DNA of 34,965 bases from Clostridiales bacterium. Its GTDB lineage: Bacteria > Bacillota > Clostridia > Oscillospirales > CAG-272. Made by a program: the position numbers and the translations under genes. This document shows positions 7,835 to 14,458 of this stretch, piece after piece. Under the pieces are notes generated by a model, which was given only the letters and a program-made list of their open reading frames with translations, was not told where the DNA came from and did no database searches. The DNA is taken from NCBI GenBank assembly GCA_016282315.1, contig JAEEKG010000034.1, positions 1-34,965 of the forward strand. Reading direction: 5' to 3'. Positions within the stretch are counted from its first letter, which is position 1; every line of letters begins with the position of its first letter.

Positions 7835-8770
7835 TTAGTCCTTTGACAATAGTTTCAATGATTTTTCAAACAATTCTGTTTCTGACAATTTATCTGCAAA
7901 AATCCAGTTGACATCACTGTATTTTCTAAACCAGGTCAATTGTCTTTTTGCATACTGTCTAGTGGATATTTTTATCTGTTCTTTTGCTTGGACCAAAGAT
8001 ATTTCACCATTTAGATACTTTACAGTCTCTTTGTATCCAATTGCCTGTCCTGCCGTAGTGTTTGGGTTCAGATATCCTTTTTTCAGCAGGGAAGACACTT
8101 CATCAATCAATCCCTTTTCAAACATGTCTTCAACTCGTTTGTTTATTCTATTCACGAGTATTTGTCTGTCTTCAAAATCAATACCGATTCTGATGTATTC
8201 ATATGAAGAAGAAGCTTTGTTCTGTTTGTCGTGTTCTGTTTTTGTCAATCCGGTTGTTTTGTATATTTCAAGTGCTCTGATAACCCTTTTGACATTGTTG
8301 GCATGAATTGTTGATGCTGACACGGGATCGATTTCTTCCAACATTTTATGGAGAGTTTCGGGGCCTTGTTTTAATGCAATCTCTTCGAGCTCTTTTCTGT
8401 ATTGGGGATCTGTTTCTTCATCAGAATAATTTATATTTCCCAACACCGCTTGCTCGTATAAGCCTGTGCCGCCGCAGAGAACAACTCCTTTGTTGATTGA
8501 GTGTAAATAATCAATGACTTCTTTGGATTTTTGGGCATAATCCGCTACCGAATAGTTGATATCCGGTTCGACTATGTCTATCATGTGGTGTTTCACGGAC
8601 TTTTGCTCATCTTTGCACGATTTTGCTGTGCCAATGTCCATGCCATTGTATATCTGCATTGAGTCAGTAGAAACCAACTCTCTGTTAAAAGTTGAGCATA
8701 GTTTCAAAGAAAGTGAACTTTTGCCTGAAGCGGTAGGTCCTATTACTGAAATAATGGTTTCTGTATTCAT
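7835..8770 (-). CDS. miaA: tRNA dimethylallyltransferase
   Basis: MiaA transfers a dimethylallyl group to N6 of A37 in tRNAs that read UNN codons. The P-loop GPTASGKS is at residues 11-18. Other family motifs are STDSMQIYNGMDIGTAK, HHMIDIVEPD, CGGTGLY, NVKRVIRALEIY, AIGYKE and TRQYAKRQLTWFRK. The length of 311 residues is normal. The ATG lies inside the 20-bp repeat that flanks the toxin-antitoxin insertion, and the last codons of queA are repeated just upstream of it. Before insertion this ATG probably overlapped the queA stop as ATGA. No good ribosome binding site is visible in the present upstream sequence. Confidence 0.95.
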   Translation of the reverse strand: MNTETIISVIGPTASGKSSLSLKLCSTFNRELVSTDSMQIYNGMDIGTAKSCKDEQKSVKHHMIDIVEPDINYSVADYAQKSKEVIDYLHSINKGVVLCGGTGLYEQAVLGNINYSDEETDPQYRKELEEIALKQGPETLHKMLEEIDPVSASTIHANNVKRVIRALEIYKTTGLTKTEHDKQNKASSSYEYIRIGIDFEDRQILVNRINKRVEDMFEKGLIDEVSSLLKKGYLNPNTTAGQAIGYKETVKYLNGEISLVQAKEQIKISTRQYAKRQLTWFRKYSDVNWIFADKLSETELFEKSLKLLSKD

Positions 8771-8786
8771 AGAATAATCATCGCAT
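8767..8786. repeat. Left copy of 20-bp direct repeat flanking the toxin-antitoxin module
   Basis: TCATAGAATAATCATCGCAT is identical to 9450-9469. It contains the miaA start codon and a copy of the last codons of queA. It marks one edge of the inserted module. Confidence 0.9.
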
Positions 8787-8813
8787 TGCCTGATTTAATA
8801 GGAAGTGGGTATA

Positions 8814-9092
8814 TCAGAATAAATCACTATGAGTGCCTGTGCGTATAAGTTCTAACACTAATCTGTCAGAGAAGACTTTGTAAATCAGTAACCAGTCTGG
8901 TTGTATATGACATTCCCTCATTCCCTTGTAGTGGCGGGAGTTTTCAAGCGCATGATCCCTATATTTTTCAGGTAACGGCTGTTCAGCCGCCAAAAATGAT
9001 ATGACAGTGGCAAGATCTTGCGGATCGCAGCCTCTCTTCACGGCTAGTTTATAATCTCTTTTAAACTGTCCAGTGAATTCGATTCTAAGCAT
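8814..9092 (-). CDS. yafQ: YafQ-family type II toxin (RelE superfamily mRNA endonuclease)
   Basis: The 92-residue protein shows the YafQ pattern throughout: FKRDYKLAVKRG near the N-terminus, then LPEKYRDHAL, GMRECHIQPDWLLIY and a C-terminal RTGTHSDLF. The His, Asp and Trp of HIQPDW and the final His and Phe match residues important for ribosome-dependent mRNA cleavage in Escherichia coli YafQ, so the toxin looks active. It overlaps the antitoxin gene by 8 nt and is therefore translated from the same mRNA. There are 43 nt between its stop and miaA with no clear terminator, so toxin-antitoxin transcripts may run on into miaA. Confidence 0.92.
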   Translation of the reverse strand: MLRIEFTGQFKRDYKLAVKRGCDPQDLATVISFLAAEQPLPEKYRDHALENSRHYKGMRECHIQPDWLLIYKVFSDRLVLELIRTGTHSDLF

Positions 9093-9351
9093 TCAACGCC
9101 TCCATGAGTTCGTCAACGCTGTCAAAGGGACCATAAACGTCTTTTTTCTTCTCGGCCGAATCCATTGCGGCAAGTGTTGTGGAGTTGGGAACTTCGGTCG
9201 TCAGTTCAAATGGTATCCGTTGTTCTCTTACTACAGTCTTAGCAAAAATGTTGAATGCGGCGCTTACGGATAACCCGATTTCTTCACAAAACTTGTCAAA
9301 AGCAACTTTGGTTGCTTCGTCCATTCTAATGTTTACATTTGTTTGAGCCAT
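9085..9351 (-). CDS. dinJ: DinJ/RelB-family antitoxin
   Basis: The 88-residue protein has an N-terminal ribbon-helix-helix (NVNIRMDEATKVAFDKFCEEIGLSVSAAFNIF cut into strand and two helices, residues 4-38), which dimerises and binds the operator. The C-terminal part, ending in VDELMEALNA, would wrap the toxin. The ATG at 9351 has GGAGGG 7 nt upstream. The promoter at 9382-9410 and repeated TTTGTC boxes around it fit autorepression by the DinJ-YafQ complex. The gene pair is complete and lies between queA and miaA. Confidence 0.92.
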   Translation of the reverse strand: MAQTNVNIRMDEATKVAFDKFCEEIGLSVSAAFNIFAKTVVREQRIPFELTTEVPNSTTLAAMDSAEKKKDVYGPFDSVDELMEALNA

Positions 9352-9381
9352 CTAAATGCCCTCCTTTTTTGTTTTGACTAT

Positions 9382-9410
9382 ATTATATGCAACTTTTGTC
9401 CATTTGTCTA
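9382..9410 (-). promoter_or_regulatory. Promoter/operator of dinJ-yafQ
   Basis: On the minus strand TAGACA (9405-9410), a 17-bp spacer and TATAAT (9382-9387) make a strong sigma-A promoter. On the plus strand TTTGTC occurs three times (9395-9400, 9403-9408, 9425-9430). An inverted pair ACTATA/TATAGT (9377-9382, 9409-9414) brackets the core promoter. These are candidate operator elements. Confidence 0.7.
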
Positions 9411-9449
9411 TAGTATTAGATTATTTTGTCTATTAATATCATTGACATA

Positions 9450-9469
9450 TCATAGAATAATCATCGCAT
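9450..9469. repeat. Right copy of 20-bp direct repeat flanking the toxin-antitoxin module
   Basis: This copy is identical to 8767-8786. On the minus strand it encodes the last five residues (AMIIL) and the TGA stop of queA, so it is the native queA end. Confidence 0.9.
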
Positions 9470-10517
9470 CTCCGAAAGAGAAGAATCTGTATTTTTCCTG
9501 AACGGCAGTTTTGTATATGTTCATGACATATTCAGATCCTGCAAAGGCGGAGACTAACATAATTAAGGTGCTTTCGGGCAAATGAAAATTGGTTATCAAA
9601 GCATCTGTAGCTTTGAATTTATAACCAGGATAAATGAAAATTCCTGTGTCATCGCACATTGCATGGACAATACCATTTTCATCCGAGCAACTTTCCAGAG
9701 TTCTGCAAGATGTAGTTCCGCAGCAGATAATTCTGCCTCCGTTTTTTCTGCAGTTGTTAATAATGTCAGCGCTTGACTGAGAAACTGAGAAAAACTCGCT
9801 GTGCATAATGTGATCTTTTATGTTTTCAGCTTTCACAGGCCTGAATGTGCCAAGTCCGACATGAAGCATAACGGGAGCTATGCTTACTCCCATATCTTTG
9901 ACTTTTTGCAACAGTTCATCGGTGAAGTGAAGTCCTGCTGTAGGAGCTGCAGATGAACCTTCTTCGTTTGCATATACAGTTTGGTACTCGCTGTTGTCCC
10001 GTATTTCTTCTGTGATGTATGGCGGAAGTGGCATGTGCCCTATTTCATCCAGAATAGAGAACAAGTTTCCGTTCTTCTTATCATACTCAAAAGTTACTAT
10101 TCGGTTGCCGTCTTCAACAATCTCATCTATTGTCGCACTTAATAGTCCGTTTCCGAAAATTACTTTTGCGCCGGGCTTTAAACGCTTTCCGGGTTTCACC
10201 AGAACTTCCCAAGTGTCAAGGGATTTTTGCCTCAACAACAAGAATTCAACAGCGGCAGAACCTTCTCCTGCTTTTACGCCATATATTCGTGCAGGAATAA
10301 CTTTGGAGTCATTTATGACCAATACATCGCCCGGTCTAAAGTATTCGGTTATGTCTCTGAAAATTCTGTGCTCAATGGATTTTTTCGACCTGTCCGCAAC
10401 AAGGAGTCTTGCCGAATCCCTCGGCTCGCATGGGTGCTGAGCAATGAGTTCTTTCGGCAAGTCATAATAAAAGTCGGATGTTTTCAGATTTGTATTAACT
10501 AGGTTGTTTTTTATCAT
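9450..10517 (-). CDS. queA: S-adenosylmethionine:tRNA ribosyltransferase-isomerase
   Basis: QueA uses the ribosyl part of S-adenosylmethionine to turn preQ1-modified tRNA into epoxyqueuosine tRNA. Family motifs run the full length: DFYYDLPKELIAQHPCEPRD cut at the start, LLVADR, DVLVINDSKVIPARI, VLVKPGKRLKPG, GHMPLPPYI, YQTVYA, GSSAAPTAGLHFT, HVGLGTFRPV, TTSCRTLES, FKATDALITNFHLPESTLIMLVSAF and YRFFSFGDAMII. The length of 355 residues is slightly above the usual 340-350, because the ATG at 10517 adds about ten residues before the conserved TSDFYYDLP. No better start is seen. It is 24 nt downstream of the acidic hypothetical gene. Confidence 0.96.
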   Translation of the reverse strand: MIKNNLVNTNLKTSDFYYDLPKELIAQHPCEPRDSARLLVADRSKKSIEHRIFRDITEYFRPGDVLVINDSKVIPARIYGVKAGEGSAAVEFLLLRQKSLDTWEVLVKPGKRLKPGAKVIFGNGLLSATIDEIVEDGNRIVTFEYDKKNGNLFSILDEIGHMPLPPYITEEIRDNSEYQTVYANEEGSSAAPTAGLHFTDELLQKVKDMGVSIAPVMLHVGLGTFRPVKAENIKDHIMHSEFFSVSQSSADIINNCRKNGGRIICCGTTSCRTLESCSDENGIVHAMCDDTGIFIYPGYKFKATDALITNFHLPESTLIMLVSAFAGSEYVMNIYKTAVQEKYRFFSFGDAMIIL

Positions 10518-10541
10518 AAGGTGTGTGATTGCTTTCTATGT

Positions 10542-11171
10542 TCAGATTTTATCAGATTCGGTATTCTTTGCAACTTCGCTCAATTCTTTTTGTTTTTCTT
10601 CTTCGAGTTTTACCAAGAATTCTTCCAAATCTTCTTTCACAGAATCGAGATTATCTGTTACGCTCACAACTTCTCTGAAGAAAGTTTTATATATTCTGAC
10701 AAGCATAACTACTAGATAGGCTGAAGTGCGTTTGAGCTCATCTTCTGACTCTTCTAATATTCTGTCATTTTCTCTCTGTTCGCTGTCATATTCTTCTTCA
10801 GTTTGCTCTTCAACTGTAGAGTTCTCATCTGAAGCATCTTCATCGTTTTCCTCGATTCCGAATCTATTTGCATCTTCAAGAACTTCGTTTTTTATAGAAT
10901 CGTCTTCAGCAAGAGGGGCGTCTACTGGTTTTCTGACAAGAATTCTTGCCTGACTTGAATAACCCACTTCGTATTTTCTGGGAGTGTCGAGCTTAAGTTC
11001 ATGGAAAGAGAACTCATCATCAGTCTTTCTCTGAGGTTTTAAGACCAATTCATAACCGATTGCTGCAAACTTAGCCTTGTATTCTTGCAGTAATTCTTCT
11101 ATTTGCTGTAACAGTTCACATTCTTTGGCTGCTATCATTTCATCTGAAAAATCTTTGCGCTTAATTTCCAT
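10542..11171 (-). CDS. Hypothetical acidic coiled-coil protein
   Basis: I do not recognise this family. The 209-residue protein has an N-terminal helical segment (KECELLQQIEELLQEYKAKF), a short beta-like part (GYELVLKPQR to RKYEVGYSSQARILVRKP) and a strongly acidic, probably disordered middle (about residues 90-140). A C-terminal helix/coiled coil of about 55 residues is Glu/Lys-rich. No signal peptide or membrane segment is evident. ATG 11171 has GGAG 7 nt upstream and is preferred to a TTG two codons earlier. It has its own promoter, back-to-back with that of ireB, and probably heads the queA transcript. Confidence 0.7.
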   Translation of the reverse strand: MEIKRKDFSDEMIAAKECELLQQIEELLQEYKAKFAAIGYELVLKPQRKTDDEFSFHELKLDTPRKYEVGYSSQARILVRKPVDAPLAEDDSIKNEVLEDANRFGIEENDEDASDENSTVEEQTEEEYDSEQRENDRILEESEDELKRTSAYLVVMLVRIYKTFFREVVSVTDNLDSVKEDLEEFLVKLEEEKQKELSEVAKNTESDKI

Positions 11172-11205
11172 AGACAATCTCCATCAATAATTAAATTACG
11201 CACAT

Positions 11206-11234
11206 ATTTTACAGCAATATTACAAATCTATCAA
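11206..11234 (-). promoter_or_regulatory. Promoter of the acidic hypothetical gene/queA run
   Basis: On the minus strand TTGATA (11229-11234), 17 bp, then TAAAAT (11206-11211), about 35 bp upstream of the chosen start. Its -35 is only 5 bp from the -35 of the divergent ireB promoter. Confidence 0.6.
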
Positions 11235-11239
11235 GACTA

Positions 11240-11268
11240 TTGAAAAAAACAAAAAAAGGTTGTAAAAT
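11240..11268 (+). promoter_or_regulatory. Promoter of ireB
   Basis: TTGAAA (11240-11245), 17 bp, then TAAAAT (11263-11268), about 31 bp before the ireB start codon. Confidence 0.65.
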
Positions 11269-11298
11269 ATAGCCATCCTGTTGGAGGGAATGTTTATT

Positions 11299-11559
11299 AT
11301 GGAGAACGGATCAGATTACAATCAAACAATAACATTTTCAATCAGTTCTGAAAATGAGGCAGAGACAAGAAACATTTTGCGTCAAGTTTATGATGCACTT
11401 CTTGAAAAAGGGTACAACCCCATCAACCAGTTGGCCGGATATATTTTGTCCGAAGATCCGACATACATCACCAACCACAAAAACGCTCGTGCCTTAATCC
11501 GCAAGATCGACAGAAACGAATTGCTCAACGCAATGATTCGCGGATATTTGGGAATTTGA
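11299..11559 (+). CDS. ireB: IreB family regulatory phosphoprotein (UPF0297/YrzL)
   Basis: This small conserved Firmicute protein carries the family signature ILRQVYDALLEKGYNPINQLAGYILSEDPTYIT cut over residues 26-58, then NARALIRKIDRNELL. In Enterococcus faecalis IreB is phosphorylated on N-terminal threonines by the kinase IreK and affects cephalosporin resistance. Threonines 10 and 12 here are candidates. ATG 11299 has GGAGGG 10 nt upstream; earlier in-frame starts overlap that site. In many Firmicutes the gene sits in alaS-yrzL-ruvX-yrzB, but here it stands alone with its own promoter and terminator. Confidence 0.92.
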   Translation: MENGSDYNQTITFSISSENEAETRNILRQVYDALLEKGYNPINQLAGYILSEDPTYITNHKNARALIRKIDRNELLNAMIRGYLGI

Positions 11560-11624
11560 TTGGATAAAAACATATAAATCAGCATGCATGTGAAAAACAG
11601 CATGTAGTTGTTTTGTGCGCTTTT

Positions 11625-11656
11625 GACGATGGTTAATAATCATCGTCTTAATTTTT
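11625..11656 (+). terminator. Rho-independent terminator after ireB
   Basis: GACGATG (11625-11631) pairs with CATCGTC (11641-11647). Three more inner pairs (GTT/AAT with one wobble) leave a three-base loop. The stem is followed by TTAATTTTT. Confidence 0.7.
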
Positions 11657-11678
11657 GTAAAGAGGGGAAGGGATTCAA

Positions 11679-12509
11679 GTGATAGAAAATAAAATCATAG
11701 CATCCACAGGCACTTTTATCGGAAGAGCAAATGGCGCTGATTACACCCTCATACCAAAGATATATGAACAATTAGACTGTGATGGAATTGAACTGTTGTT
11801 TATGCAGGTTTGGAACGGAAGACTAGAAAAGATAGCTGAAGAGGTCAAATCGTGCGGAATAAACATATATTCGGTTCACCTCGATAAATCTATAGGAGTA
11901 TTGTTCTCGGAAGGAACAGACAAGGATGATTTGGAAGCTCTGAAATTGTTTGAAAACAACATTTATTCAGCTGGTTTAACAGGAGCAAAAATTGCAGTTC
12001 TTCACCTGTGGGGCGGCCCGAAATCCGACGGGAAGATAGACAGGACAAAGAAGCTACTTAGTCAAATGTATAAAATGAGCAAAGAGCAAGGAATCACCTT
12101 GACAATCGAAAACATACCATGTGTGTTTTCAGACCCTCTGTCAGTCTGGAAAATACTACAGGAAGAGTATACTGATGTAGTCTTCACTTTTGACACAAGG
12201 TTTGCAGATTTTCACAATCAGTACATGGACATTTTCAAAAGCGATATGTGGAGTCACGTAGTACATGCCCATGTGAGCTCATATAACGGACAGAAAAACA
12301 ACATAGGGTTTATACGACCTATTCTTCACTATGACGAAGGAGCAATAGATTTTGAACATCTGTTTTCAAACATGCCCGGGTATAAGGGAGCTGTAGCGCT
12401 AGAGTCTCCTGCTTTAAGAGAAGATGGTTGGATAGATGTCAACAGGTTGAATAAATCATTGAATTACATAAGAAACAGTTTGAAAAAATACAACATATAC
12501 AACAAATAA
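11679..12509 (+). CDS. Sugar phosphate isomerase/epimerase-like TIM-barrel protein
   Basis: The 276-residue protein has the xylose-isomerase-like TIM barrel pattern (AP endonuclease 2 family): DGIELLF near strand 2, IYSVHLDKS, KIAVLHLWGG, LTIENIPCV (metal-binding Glu), VVFTFDTRFADF (Asp), VVHAHVSSY (His) and GAVALESPAL (Glu). These are the usual metal ligands, so it is probably an active isomerase or epimerase of unknown substrate. The start is GTG 11679, preceded by AGGGGAAGGGA. It is followed after 11 nt by the FKBP lipoprotein gene, which suggests one transcript. Confidence 0.75.
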   Translation: MIENKIIASTGTFIGRANGADYTLIPKIYEQLDCDGIELLFMQVWNGRLEKIAEEVKSCGINIYSVHLDKSIGVLFSEGTDKDDLEALKLFENNIYSAGLTGAKIAVLHLWGGPKSDGKIDRTKKLLSQMYKMSKEQGITLTIENIPCVFSDPLSVWKILQEEYTDVVFTFDTRFADFHNQYMDIFKSDMWSHVVHAHVSSYNGQKNNIGFIRPILHYDEGAIDFEHLFSNMPGYKGAVALESPALREDGWIDVNRLNKSLNYIRNSLKKYNIYNK

Positions 12510-12520
12510 AGGAAAAATAT

Positions 12521-13981
12521 ATGAGAAAAATATCGATTCTTTCATTTATAATCGCAGTCATTATGCTTGTGTCAGTCCTGACAGGATGCACAGCAAGAAT
12601 AGACTACTCTGAAGCTAGCAAGTATATTAATTTGTGTGATATCGATAAGATAGATTACGAAACAATTGAACAACTCTATATGGATTATAGGAGCAAAAAC
12701 TCAATTGCCACCCAGAGTGTCAAATTGGGTATCAGCGACATTGTTGATTTTTACCTGACAACCGAAATTGTAGAAGGCATCGGAGAATTCGCCACTTATA
12801 CAAGAGTAGAAAACATGTGTTATGACACTGATGGTAACATGTACGAGGGCTATGAGATAGGGAAGTACTTGACCAGATACGAATTTGATTATGGCTTAAG
12901 ATGGAATGTGAACGATGCTTCAGAAATGTCCCAGGAACACAGATTAGCTAAAATAGGTTCCAAGTTCTCTTTTACAGTTGATTATGATGAGTCATTTGAA
13001 CTTGAAGAAGTTGCTGGTAAAAAAATCAGATACACAGTGCTGTTGACAAGAGTATATCCGACAGGAGAATACATTTCCGAATTCGAGTCATATGATTATT
13101 CAGACTCAAGCATATATACGAGCGTGGAGAATTTCTTCCGCAACTACGAGTCAAACAAGGAAGTGGCTGAAATAGGCGACTGGATTGTCATTGATTTCGA
13201 AGGAAAAGTAAATGGTTCGACTTTTGAAGGCGGAAGTGCTGAGGATTACGGACTGCAATTAGGCAATGGCTATTTATTCAATAGATTTGAAAGCGCAATG
13301 TTTGGACATAAAGTTGGCGATGTATTCGAAACCAATTTAACAGTTCCTTCGTCATACGAAAATGAGCAGGTTGCGGGAAGAGATGCAGTGTTTACAGTGA
13401 AAATAAAGGCAATTTATGACACTGAAAAGACAGTTAAAGAAAATACCACTTTTGACACATTGTACGATTTGAAAAATGCTCTGAGAGTAACTAATTTCGG
13501 CAAATATGAGATAATGACATACATTACAGATAACTCGGAAATTACAAGTTATCCCAAGAATATGTTGACTCTCTACACCAAAATTTGCAGAGATACTATG
13601 GAAACAAATATCTCATATGCCAGAAATTACTATATGTCTTACGGAATGGCATACTCAGATAAAGAAATATATGTGGCACTATTCGGAACAACAGATCTGG
13701 ACAAATATGCGGATGAGCAGGCCAAAGCTGAAATAAAGAGAATATTGACAGGATATGCAGTTCTCGACAAATTGGGGCTTCAGTACACCGAAGAAGATTA
13801 CAAGAGAGACTTAAAGAATCAGACGGATGCCATGAATTACACAAGTGGAACAAGCTTGACCGAAAAAGAGGTAGAGCAGACATACAACAAAGACAGATTA
13901 AAAGGCTATTTCATCATTGAAAAATGCGGATATGCTGTATGGGACAAAATAGATTCTCCAACAGTGCCTCAGAAACAATAA
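12521..13981 (+). CDS. Trigger-factor-like FKBP-type peptidyl-prolyl isomerase lipoprotein
   Basis: A lipoprotein signal peptide ends in the lipobox LTGC (mature Cys at about residue 23). A region of about 190 residues without recognised motifs follows. The FKBP domain (about 215-305) has GDWIVIDFEGKVNGSTFEGG, then YGLQLGNGYLFNRFESAMFG and KVGDVFETNLTVPSSY. This is the trigger-factor type of FKBP rather than the eukaryotic type. The helical C-terminal part (about 310-470) resembles trigger factor's C-terminal arms. It is probably a membrane-anchored foldase for exported proteins. The ATG at 12521 follows AAAGGA. A strong terminator follows the gene. Confidence 0.82.
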   Translation: MRKISILSFIIAVIMLVSVLTGCTARIDYSEASKYINLCDIDKIDYETIEQLYMDYRSKNSIATQSVKLGISDIVDFYLTTEIVEGIGEFATYTRVENMCYDTDGNMYEGYEIGKYLTRYEFDYGLRWNVNDASEMSQEHRLAKIGSKFSFTVDYDESFELEEVAGKKIRYTVLLTRVYPTGEYISEFESYDYSDSSIYTSVENFFRNYESNKEVAEIGDWIVIDFEGKVNGSTFEGGSAEDYGLQLGNGYLFNRFESAMFGHKVGDVFETNLTVPSSYENEQVAGRDAVFTVKIKAIYDTEKTVKENTTFDTLYDLKNALRVTNFGKYEIMTYITDNSEITSYPKNMLTLYTKICRDTMETNISYARNYYMSYGMAYSDKEIYVALFGTTDLDKYADEQAKAEIKRILTGYAVLDKLGLQYTEEDYKRDLKNQTDAMNYTSGTSLTEKEVEQTYNKDRLKGYFIIEKCGYAVWDKIDSPTVPQKQ

Positions 13982-13991
13982 ACGACAAATG

Positions 13992-14031
13992 ATTTGTGCC
14001 TCTTTGCTCAAAAAGGAGGCACAAATTTCTA
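13992..14031 (+). terminator. Strong Rho-independent terminator after the FKBP lipoprotein
   Basis: Arms at 13992-14005 and 14013-14026 form about 14 contiguous pairs with one G-T wobble and a 7-nt loop, followed by TTCTATT. Confidence 0.85.
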
Positions 14032-14060
14032 TTGACTAAGCAAATACAATGTGATACGAT
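14032..14060 (+). promoter_or_regulatory. Promoter of tRNA-Ser
   Basis: TTGACT (14032-14037), 17 bp, then TACGAT (14055-14060), 19 bp before the mature tRNA 5' end. Confidence 0.7.
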
Positions 14061-14079
14061 ATGCACGTTGTGAATAGAT

Positions 14080-14171
14080 GGAGAAGTCGCCTAGTTGGTC
14101 GAGGGCGCACGACTGGAAATCGTGTAACCGTCATAAGCGGTTCAAGAGTTCGAATCTCTTCTTCTCCGCCA
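14080..14171 (+). tRNA. tRNA-Ser, anticodon GGA
   Basis: The 92-nt class II tRNA has acceptor arms GGAGAAG/CTTCTCC, a D arm with TAGTTGGTCGAGGGC, and anticodon stem CACGA/TCGTG with loop CTGGAAA (anticodon GGA at 14115-14117, reading UCC and UCU). It also has a long variable arm (AACCG..CGGTT), a T arm AAGAG-TTCGAAT-CTCTT, discriminator G and an encoded CCA end. The long variable arm and the discriminator G fit serine. Confidence 0.97.
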
Positions 14172-14175
14172 ACTG

Positions 14176-14216
14176 AAACCTAAATCGAACCCATAAAGTT
14201 TGGTTTAGGTTTTTCT
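14176..14216 (+). terminator. Terminator after tRNA-Ser
   Basis: AAACCTAAA (14176-14184) pairs with TTTAGGTTT (14204-14212), with extra inner pairing GAAC/GTTT, followed by TTCTTTT. The rest of 14217-14369 holds no gene that I can support. Confidence 0.75.
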
Positions 14217-14280
14217 TTTGAAAAAATCCCGTGTTTTTCTGCATTTTTCGTGTTTTGGTATAGGTTTTCGGCGTTCAAAA

Positions 14281-14340
14281 TGTGTTCGTACAGGTGTGTT
14301 CGTATCGCTCTGTCCCTATCACATCAATTGTAACGTTACA
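14281..14340. promoter_or_regulatory. Direct repeat and palindrome upstream of the diguanylate cyclase gene
   Basis: TGTGTTCGTA occurs at 14281-14290 and again at 14295-14304. The perfect 12-bp palindrome TGTAACGTTACA is at 14329-14340, 30 bp upstream of the -35 of the following promoter. These may be protein-binding sites; no regulator is identified. Confidence 0.35.
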
Positions 14341-14369
14341 TCTGACGAGGCTGCAGTCCGTTTTTTGCA

Positions 14370-14399
14370 TTGAAGGTTAAACAGTCAATATGATATAAT
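14370..14399 (+). promoter_or_regulatory. Promoter of the diguanylate cyclase gene
   Basis: TTGAAG (14370-14375), 18 bp, then TATAAT (14394-14399), about 60 bp before the start codon. Confidence 0.6.
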
Positions 14400-14458
14400 G
14401 AATAAAGAGATATCCTTATGGCAAAAAAATAAGAATCAGCACGGCTTCGGAGTAAAAA

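Noticed and set aside
10518-10541. preQ1 riboswitch in front of queA
   Set aside because: Only 24 nt separate queA from the gene before it, too short for a regulated leader of this kind, and no preQ1 motif was seen.
14180-14375. Recombinase remnant on the minus strand after tRNA-Ser
   Set aside because: Short frames exist, but no catalytic motif of a tyrosine recombinase and no ribosome binding site are seen.
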